Made by a program: the position numbers and the translations under genes | The notes under the pieces: model-generated | What the model was told of the DNA's origin: nothing | Seen by the model: the letters and a program-made list of their open reading frames with translations, nothing else | The model's database searches: none | Assembly: GCA_023430685.1 (NCBI GenBank) | Contig: JAEYZH010000178.1 | Coordinates: 1-20,282, forward strand | Origin: Pseudomonadota bacterium | GTDB lineage: Bacteria > Pseudomonadota > Gammaproteobacteria > Xanthomonadales > Rhodanobacteraceae | Direction: 5' to 3' | Length of the DNA stretch: 20,282 nt | Shown here: piece by piece, positions 15,466-20,282 of the stretch | How positions within the stretch are numbered: position 1 is the stretch's first letter | How the letters are laid out: each line of letters starts with the position of its first letter

Positions 15466-15517
15466 GCGGGGTGAATGCAGAACGAGGTCGTGGACGGTCC
15501 CCGGCAACGACGGTCCC

Positions 15518-15608
15518 GTAGGGGAGCCCACCCTGTGGGCGATCGCGCAGGAAAGCGGTTGCTCGCGCGGTTCGCACTCCCGCGATCGCGCACAGGGTGC
15601 GCTCCTAC
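15518..15608. repeat. Isolated copy of the composite REP element between ffh and ypjD
   Basis: One GCCCAC-CCT-GTGGGC hairpin (from 15518, preceded by GTAGGGGA) and one GCGCAC-CCT-GTGCGC hairpin on the other strand (ending 15608, flanked by GTAGGA) face each other. The ~35 bases between them (GCGCAGGAAAGCGGTT and following) match the internal segment of the 7268-7652 array in reverse orientation. It lies in the 276-base gap between the divergent genes, about 50 bases upstream of the ffh -10. The remainder up to 15706 shows nothing further I can name. Confidence 0.8.
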
Positions 15609-15706
15609 CGCCATGCCGCGCTCGCGACGCCAAACCACCCACACGTACCGTACGCCGGATGCGTGCCCCCTGCCCGCGCGCCTGCCGCGCATGCGACACT
15701 TCGCGG

Positions 15707-16501
15707 ATGCTTTCACTCATCGCCCTGCTCGCGATCGTGTGTTACCTCGCGGCGTTCGCCGTGCAGGCGCGGCCGCTCGTCGGCGGACGCGATAACCGTG
15801 GTGGCCTCGCGTTGGCCATCGCCGCGGCCGGCGTGCTCGCGCACGCGGGCGTGCTGCTCGGCATGCACCGCGGCGCGCTGGACCTGCACTTCTTCGCGGC
15901 GCTTTCGCTGGTCGCCTGCGTCGTCTCGGCGCTCACGCTGCTGGTGAACCTCTCGCGCCCGGTCGCCGCACTCGGCGTGATCGTCTTCCCGCTGTCCGCG
16001 CTGCTGCTCGGCATCGACGTGTTCCTGGCGGCCCCTACCACGCCGCAGCCGCTCGGATGGCAGATCAAGCTGCACGTGAGCGTGGCCCTGCTCGCGTTCG
16101 GCGTGCTGTCGATCGCAGCCGCGCTCGCGATCCTGCTCGCATTCCAGGAACGCGCCCTGCGCCATCGACAGTTCGGCGCGCTGCTGCGTGCGTTGCCACC
16201 GCTGACGCTGACCGAGACCCTGTTGTTCCGCCTGATCGGCGCGGGCTTCGCGCTGCTGACGCTGACCCTGCTGACCGGCATCCTGTTCGTCGACGACCTG
16301 TTCGGCCAGCACCTGATCCACAAGACGGTGCTCTCGATCGTCGCGTGGATCGTGTTCGGCGTGCTGCTCGCGGGCCGCTGGCGCTACGGCTGGCGCGGGC
16401 GCCGCGCGGTGAACATGACGCTCGCGGGCATGACGATCCTGCTGCTCGCATTCTTCGGAACCAAGTTCGTGCTCGAAGTGGTGCTGGGACGTACCGCGTG
16501 A
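15707..16501 (+). CDS. ypjD: YpjD/CcsA-like inner-membrane cytochrome c assembly-family protein
   Basis: A 264-residue protein with eight hydrophobic segments, closely following E. coli YpjD in length and pattern, above all in the C-terminal part: LLTLTLLTGILFVDDLF, HKTVLSIVAWIVFGVLL, and GWRGRRAV. The family belongs to the CcsA/CcmC heme-handling membrane proteins. His123 and His205 are in the positions one would expect for heme-facing residues, but the tryptophan-rich WWD motif of true CcsA is absent. Its cellular role is not settled. The ATG at 15707 opens directly into TM1; an ATG at 15659 would add a cysteine/arginine-rich stretch. It is divergent from ffh, an order kept in E. coli. Confidence 0.88.
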   Translation: MLSLIALLAIVCYLAAFAVQARPLVGGRDNRGGLALAIAAAGVLAHAGVLLGMHRGALDLHFFAALSLVACVVSALTLLVNLSRPVAALGVIVFPLSALLLGIDVFLAAPTTPQPLGWQIKLHVSVALLAFGVLSIAAALAILLAFQERALRHRQFGALLRALPPLTLTETLLFRLIGAGFALLTLTLLTGILFVDDLFGQHLIHKTVLSIVAWIVFGVLLAGRWRYGWRGRRAVNMTLAGMTILLLAFFGTKFVLEVVLGRTA

Positions 16502-16527
16502 TTCTTGCGCGCCGGGGTGCCTTCGAG

Positions 16528-16641
16528 CGACCCTTCGACTCCGGGCTGCGCCCTGCGCTCAGGGCGAACGGATTGAGGTCTGGCCCGTCCTGTCGACCGT
16601 TCGCGCTGAGCGCAGCAGCCGAAGGCTGCGAAGTCGAAGCG
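16528..16641. repeat. Third inverted-repeat family, between convergent ypjD and radA
   Basis: The first arm (16528-16571) contains CCCTTCGACTCC and ends CTCAGGGCGAACGG. The second arm (16597-16641) is its reverse complement in outline, starting CCGTTCGCGCTGAGCG and ending GAAGTCGAAGCG. The arms are imperfect and separated by 25 bases. It occupies most of the 175-base gap between the two converging stops and may act as a bidirectional terminator. The motif resembles dispersed repeats I know from many proteobacterial genomes. Confidence 0.75.
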
Positions 16642-16676
16642 CCGCGCCGCGCAAGCGCGAAACGCATGCCCCCGCG

Positions 16677-18053
16677 TCACTGCGCAGCCGCGATCGCCTC
16701 GGCAAGACGCTCGACCGCGATGATCTCCATCTCGCCGATGCGCGCCTTCTTCGGCGCATTTGCCTTCGGCACGATCGCGCGCAGGAAGCCGTGGGTGGCC
16801 GCTTCCTTGAGGCGCTCCTCTCCGTTCGGCACCGGGCGGATTTCACCCGACAGTCCCACCTCGCCGAACGCGACGGTCTTGTCCGGCAGCGGGCGGTCGC
16901 GGAAGCTCGACAGCACCGCGAGCAGCACGGGCAGGTCGGCCGCGGTCTCCTGCACGCGGATGCCGCCGACGACGTTGACGAACACGTCCTGGTCGTAGAC
17001 CGCGGCGCCGCCGTGGCGATGCAGCACCGCGAGCAGCATCGCGAGCCGGTTCTGCTCGAGACCCAGCGCGACGCGGCGCGGATTGCCGAGCGAACTCTGG
17101 TCGACCAGCGCCTGCACCTCGACCAGCAGCGGTCGCGTGCCCTCGCGCGTGACCATCACTGCGCTGCCGGCGGTCGGCTGCGCGTGCGCGGAGAGGAAGA
17201 TCGCGGAAGGGTTCGGCACCTCGCGCAGGCCCTTGTCGCCCATCGCGAACACGCCGAGTTCATTGACCGCGCCGAAGCGGTTCTTGAACGCGCGCAGGAT
17301 GCGGAAGCGCGAACCCGACTCGCCCTCGAAGTAGAGCACCGCATCGACCATGTGCTCGAGCACGCGGGGTCCCGCGATGCCGCCTTCCTTGGTCACGTGC
17401 CCGACGAGGAACACCGACGTGCCGGTTTCCTTCGCGTAACGCACGAGCCGCGCAGCCGCCTCGCGCACCTGCGACACCGAACCCGGCGCCGCGGTCAGCG
17501 TCTCGGTCCAGATGGTCTGGATGGAATCGATGATCAGCACGTCGGGCCGACCGCTGGCGGCTTCCGCGAGGATGCGCTCGATCGAGGTTTCCGCGAGCGC
17601 CTCGAGTCCTTCCAGCGGGATGCCGAGCCGCTGCCCGCGCGACGCGACCTGCGCGAGTGATTCCTCGCCAGTCACGTACAAGCCGCGCACGCGCTGCCCG
17701 ATCGCACCGAGCATCTGCAGGAGCAGCGTCGACTTGCCGATGCCCGGATCGCCGCCGATCAGCACGACCGAACCCGCGACGAGTCCGCCGCCGAGCACGC
17801 GGTCGAGCTCGGCGATGCCGGTCGCGCTGCGCTGCTCGGCCTCGGCCGCGACGGTCGCGAGCTTCGTCACCTTCGGCGCGTCGACCGCACCCGCATAGCC
17901 GCTGCGCGGATTCAGCGCGGCGGACTTCGTCGCCGGCTGCACCACGAATTCCGTCAGCGTGTTCCACACGCCGCACTCGGCGCACTGGCCCTGCCACTTG
18001 TTGTGCTCGGCGCCGCATTCGCCGCAGACGTATGCGGTCTTGGCCTTGGCCAT
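16677..18053 (-). CDS. radA: DNA repair protein RadA
   Basis: A 458-residue RadA/Sms. An N-terminal C4 zinc finger (Cys10, Cys13, Cys24, Cys27) leads into a RecA-like ATPase with Walker A GGDPGIGKST (100-109), a Walker B DVLIIDSIQT (171-180), and the RadA-specific KNRFG (257-261). A Lon-protease-like C-terminal domain, without protease function in this family, completes it. RadA drives branch migration of recombination intermediates with RecA. Its ATG overlaps the stop of the upstream 252-residue gene (TGATG), so its translation probably depends on that gene. The full length and intact motifs show it is functional. In most relatives radA does not follow this gene, as far as I know. Confidence 0.97.
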   Translation of the reverse strand: MAKAKTAYVCGECGAEHNKWQGQCAECGVWNTLTEFVVQPATKSAALNPRSGYAGAVDAPKVTKLATVAAEAEQRSATGIAELDRVLGGGLVAGSVVLIGGDPGIGKSTLLLQMLGAIGQRVRGLYVTGEESLAQVASRGQRLGIPLEGLEALAETSIERILAEAASGRPDVLIIDSIQTIWTETLTAAPGSVSQVREAAARLVRYAKETGTSVFLVGHVTKEGGIAGPRVLEHMVDAVLYFEGESGSRFRILRAFKNRFGAVNELGVFAMGDKGLREVPNPSAIFLSAHAQPTAGSAVMVTREGTRPLLVEVQALVDQSSLGNPRRVALGLEQNRLAMLLAVLHRHGGAAVYDQDVFVNVVGGIRVQETAADLPVLLAVLSSFRDRPLPDKTVAFGEVGLSGEIRPVPNGEERLKEAATHGFLRAIVPKANAPKKARIGEMEIIAVERLAEAIAAAQ

Positions 18054-18811
18054 CAGCTGTCGTCCTTATCCCGCCGGAACTCATACGCGCCTACGTAGCT
18101 GATCGTCACGATGCCATTCTTCCGCGCTTCCATCACATTCTTGCTCTCGGCCCCCGTTGCGGCCGGCCAAATAAGAACGCAGACGGGCTCATCGCACATC
18201 GACGTCACCGGGACTCCCGACGCTGCCCCTAGATAGGCGTTGAAACACTGTTGCAAGGGCCCAGCGACGAGTCGGCGAATGTCGCCCAATTGACCAACCA
18301 GCTCCTTAAGGGCACGCCTTACCTTTAGCTCGATGAACACTGGATACCAGACTTCATCCTTGCGCCCAAGCGCGATGACGTCTGCACGAACTCCGACTAG
18401 ATTGAATTCGTCCGCAACGAATCGAAGTTCATTGAACCTATCGTCAAGGCGTAGCAGAGATGCAAAGGCATCTGGCATCACCAATGCCGTCTTGATCAGC
18501 CACCCTTGCAAGCTGAGCTCGCGCTTTCTGCTTTGGGGCTTGTCGCTCTTCGGCTCGCCAGCAGAACAGTAATGCTGAGCTTTTGCGAAGTCCTTCGTGG
18601 TACCCAGTAGCTTGTCCTTGACGTACAAACTCCCACAGTCATTGAGGGAAATGGCCCTGAATCCAGAGCCGTTGACGCGAATGAATTTCCCTTTGATTGC
18701 TCTTGCTCGATCTCCTTCCTCATCTACAGCCTTCTTTTCCTCGAAGAACTGCGTTCTGGCTCTGATGTATCCAGACGCTTTCTCCACATCGATCTCTCTG
18801 TCTTTCTTCAT
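18053..18811 (-). CDS. Unrecognised protein with a PD-(D/E)XK nuclease-like core, 252 residues
   Basis: I do not recognise the family. A restriction-nuclease-like core is visible: Asp144 in VRADVIALG, then 17 residues on Glu161 and Lys163 in PVFIELKVRR, followed by a helix with Gln174 (ELVGQLGDIRRLV). The ElK...Ql arrangement recalls NucS/DUF91 and other PD-(D/E)XK enzymes. A helix before it (98-110) could supply the fold's first acidic residue, Glu98. The N-terminal 85 residues are basic and unassigned. The start at 18811 has GAGG 6 bases upstream; a GTG at 18853 would overlap the preceding gene. G+C is clearly low: three 60-base lines I counted had 28, 29 and 34 G+C. AGA arginine codons occur, unlike in its neighbours. 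It sits between the beta-CASP nuclease (26 bases) and radA (overlap). Confidence 0.75.
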   Translation of the reverse strand: MKKDREIDVEKASGYIRARTQFFEEKKAVDEEGDRARAIKGKFIRVNGSGFRAISLNDCGSLYVKDKLLGTTKDFAKAQHYCSAGEPKSDKPQSRKRELSLQGWLIKTALVMPDAFASLLRLDDRFNELRFVADEFNLVGVRADVIALGRKDEVWYPVFIELKVRRALKELVGQLGDIRRLVAGPLQQCFNAYLGAASGVPVTSMCDEPVCVLIWPAATGAESKNVMEARKNGIVTISYVGAYEFRRDKDDS

Positions 18812-18837
18812 CAGCGCCCTCGCTACTCCGCTCGTGA

Positions 18838-20088
18838 TCAAGCTTCCCACCACTCCCCGTCTCGTCGGCGTTCGACATACGCGAAGAACTCGTCGAAGCG
18901 GTCGGTGTGGAATGAGTGTATAGGCACGAGCTTGCGCGGTGCGAGCGCCGCCGCGAATCGCCTGAGGTCAGGAAGGGAAGCGTGTCCCGACGTATGCACG
19001 TGGTGCATCGGTATCGCACGTTCGGCAATCCAGTCGCGCACGCCTTGCGTCGACGGGTCACGCAGGTAGCCGCTCCAGTTCGAGTACAGCAATTGCGCGC
19101 CTTCGAGGGGCGCTTGCGCATCCACTTCCTTGAGCAGTCCTGGACGAAACATCATCACGAAGCGTGACGGGTCGGTCAGGCGATCAAGAAAGACGCGATT
19201 GCGCCTGAACGCGTCCAGCTTCGTGAAATCGCCCTTGCGACGGATCCTGCGCCGCATCCAGTCCGGCACATACACCGCGATGTTCTGCGGCCACGATGCC
19301 TGTGGCAGGTTCGGGTTCTCGGTCGCGGCGAGGATCTCCGCAGTGAATGCGTCGAGGATCAGCGTCTTGCCAGTCCGCTTTGCCGCCCGGTACAGCGTGA
19401 CGATGCGATCGATGTTCTGTGCCGACGTCCAGACCAGGGACAGGCCGCGCACATCGCGGAGGCGCTCGAGGAACTCGGCCTCGAGTTCCTGCTCGCTCAG
19501 GAATGTCTCGCCCTCGCCATCACGACCGATGACTGTACCCTCCATCAGCAGCACGTCGATGTCCGCAGGCGGGTTTCGCAGCACCGCTTCGAACAGGCTC
19601 TGCTTGCGTCCATGCCCGCGGAAGTCGCCGCTGTAGAAAAGGCGTTTGCCGCCCGCTTCTATCAGCAGCGCATAGGCGTCGTAGGCCGAATGGTCCACGA
19701 GGTGTGGCGTGACGCGGAACGGCCCGAGCTCGAGCGGGATCCCGCTCCGCCAATGCATGATCGGCCGACCCTCCAGCTTCGGCTGGTCGAGCCAACTCGA
19801 TGCGCGGTCGAGCAATCGCTGCGCGGCGGCACCGATGGCGACAGGAAGGTCGGCGCGCAGATGCCGAACCAGGCCGACATGGTCCTGATGGAGATGCGAA
19901 ATCAAGGCCGCCAGCAGATCGTCGGCCGGCTCGCGGAATCCGTGCACGGCCGGCAAGGCCGCCTCGGCATTCTCCGGTTCGACATCCAGCGGCATGCCGA
20001 CGTCCAGCACGACCCGCTTCCCGCCGGATTCAATCTCGATGCAGGTACCCCCGACCTGCTCGGTACCACGATGAATACAGACGCGCAT
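18838..20088 (-). CDS. Beta-CASP metallo-beta-lactamase nuclease, RNase J-like
   Basis: A 416-residue MBL-fold protein with the zinc ligands in order: Asp29 in VVLDVGMPLD, HLHQDH (65-70), His133 in LVDHSAYDAY, and Asp155 in FYSGDFRGHG. After them come the beta-CASP motifs: acidic Glu183 in LLMEGT (motif A), His365 in HTSGHAS (motif B), and a histidine in VPIHSFH (391 or 394, motif C). The order and the HTSGHA motif are those of RNase J and other nucleic-acid-processing MBL enzymes, so RNA or DNA cleavage is likely. The chain is shorter than RNase J (about 550) and lacks its C-terminal domain. The start at 20088 is set by AGGAG three bases before it; a GTG at 20130 is less likely. A 60-base line I counted held 39 G+C. 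Confidence 0.88.
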   Translation of the reverse strand: MRVCIHRGTEQVGGTCIEIESGGKRVVLDVGMPLDVEPENAEAALPAVHGFREPADDLLAALISHLHQDHVGLVRHLRADLPVAIGAAAQRLLDRASSWLDQPKLEGRPIMHWRSGIPLELGPFRVTPHLVDHSAYDAYALLIEAGGKRLFYSGDFRGHGRKQSLFEAVLRNPPADIDVLLMEGTVIGRDGEGETFLSEQELEAEFLERLRDVRGLSLVWTSAQNIDRIVTLYRAAKRTGKTLILDAFTAEILAATENPNLPQASWPQNIAVYVPDWMRRRIRRKGDFTKLDAFRRNRVFLDRLTDPSRFVMMFRPGLLKEVDAQAPLEGAQLLYSNWSGYLRDPSTQGVRDWIAERAIPMHHVHTSGHASLPDLRRFAAALAPRKLVPIHSFHTDRFDEFFAYVERRRDGEWWEA

Positions 20089-20131
20089 AGGCTCCTTCGT
20101 CGTTGGAGAGGGCGCACCGTGGAGTGTCACC

Positions 20132-20148
20132 GTCTCAGTACCCGAGAC
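20132..20148. repeat. Short inverted repeat upstream of the beta-CASP gene
   Basis: GTCTC and GAGAC flank AGTACCC, forming a 5-bp dyad in the 126-base gap between the possible upstream gene end (20215) and the beta-CASP start. No T-run follows. It might be an operator. The gap shows no convincing -10/-35 pair. Confidence 0.25.
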
Positions 20149-20214
20149 AGCGAAGCAAATCAGTTGTCGAAGGTTGCGACGACGTGGGCCGTTGATCGTT
20201 CTACGGAGGCGCCG

Positions 20215-20282
20215 TCAGACGCCCGTTGATCGCACACGACCAAGGGCAAGAGACGCAAGCCCGAAGCCGAGGAGGAGCCAGG
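20215..20282 (-). CDS. Possible C-terminal end of a PEP-CTERM-like membrane-anchored protein (partial)
   Basis: From the right edge the minus strand reads WLLLGFGLASLALGRVR followed by STGV and a TGA stop. A leucine/glycine-rich helix followed within a few residues by arginines at the extreme C-terminus is the pattern of a PEP-CTERM sorting tail, recognised by an exosortase. The expected Pro-Glu-Pro would lie just outside the window, so it cannot be confirmed. Only 21 residues are seen, so this could be chance; the two other frames on this strand also stay open for part of the stretch. Confidence 0.35.
   Translation of the reverse strand, partial: WLLLGFGLASLALGRVRSTGV

Noticed and set aside
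13593..15716. 707-residue open frame antisense-phase to rpsP, rimM and ffh
   Set aside because: It runs across three well-defined genes on the same strand in another frame. High G+C removes stop codons in shadow frames.
18812..18853. GTG start for the 252-residue protein
   Set aside because: It would overlap the end of the beta-CASP gene, while the ATG at 18811 has its own GAGG.

Overview
The window is GC-rich DNA (mostly well above 65% G+C by eye) that reads like a Xanthomonadales/Lysobacterales-type gammaproteobacterium. The reasons are conserved gene order of the ffh / ypjD / rpsP-rimM-trmD-rplS block, a membrane-anchored winged-helix regulator, dense REP-like inverted repeats in intergenic gaps, and promoters carrying a GCTAGNAT-type -10 element. 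The taxonomic call is inference; there is no rRNA gene here.

Left third (1-7240): a partial OmpR-type winged-helix regulator with one membrane segment runs off the left edge and is divergent from a HAD phosphatase. Then follow a YrbL-like kinase-fold protein and, convergent to it, an ArnT/PMT-like membrane glycosyltransferase. A two-gene unit comes next: a Rieske non-heme iron oxygenase overlapping an AdiC-like APC amino acid/amine transporter by 4 bases. A 71-residue orphan protein and an ArsC-family thioredoxin-fold reductase close the segment.

Middle (7240-16500): an array of about 90-bp composite REP elements lies downstream of the ArsC gene, at the convergent end of an omega-amidase / methionine aminotransferase pair (keto-acid methionine salvage). 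htpG follows upstream with a plausible sigma-32 promoter. Then come rpsP-rimM-trmD-rplS (16S and tRNA maturation plus ribosomal proteins) with a textbook terminator, ffh (signal recognition particle) with its own terminator, and the divergent ypjD/CcsA-like membrane gene.

Right end (16500-20282): all on the minus strand, a likely operon of a beta-CASP metallo-beta-lactamase nuclease, an unrecognised 252-residue protein with a PD-(D/E)XK nuclease core and markedly lower G+C, and radA, with the last two genes joined by a TGATG overlap. The extreme right edge may hold the last residues of a PEP-CTERM-like membrane anchor. The two-nuclease cassette coupled to RadA is the best candidate here for an undescribed system. 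The composite REP elements and the shared promoter element are the best non-coding signals.
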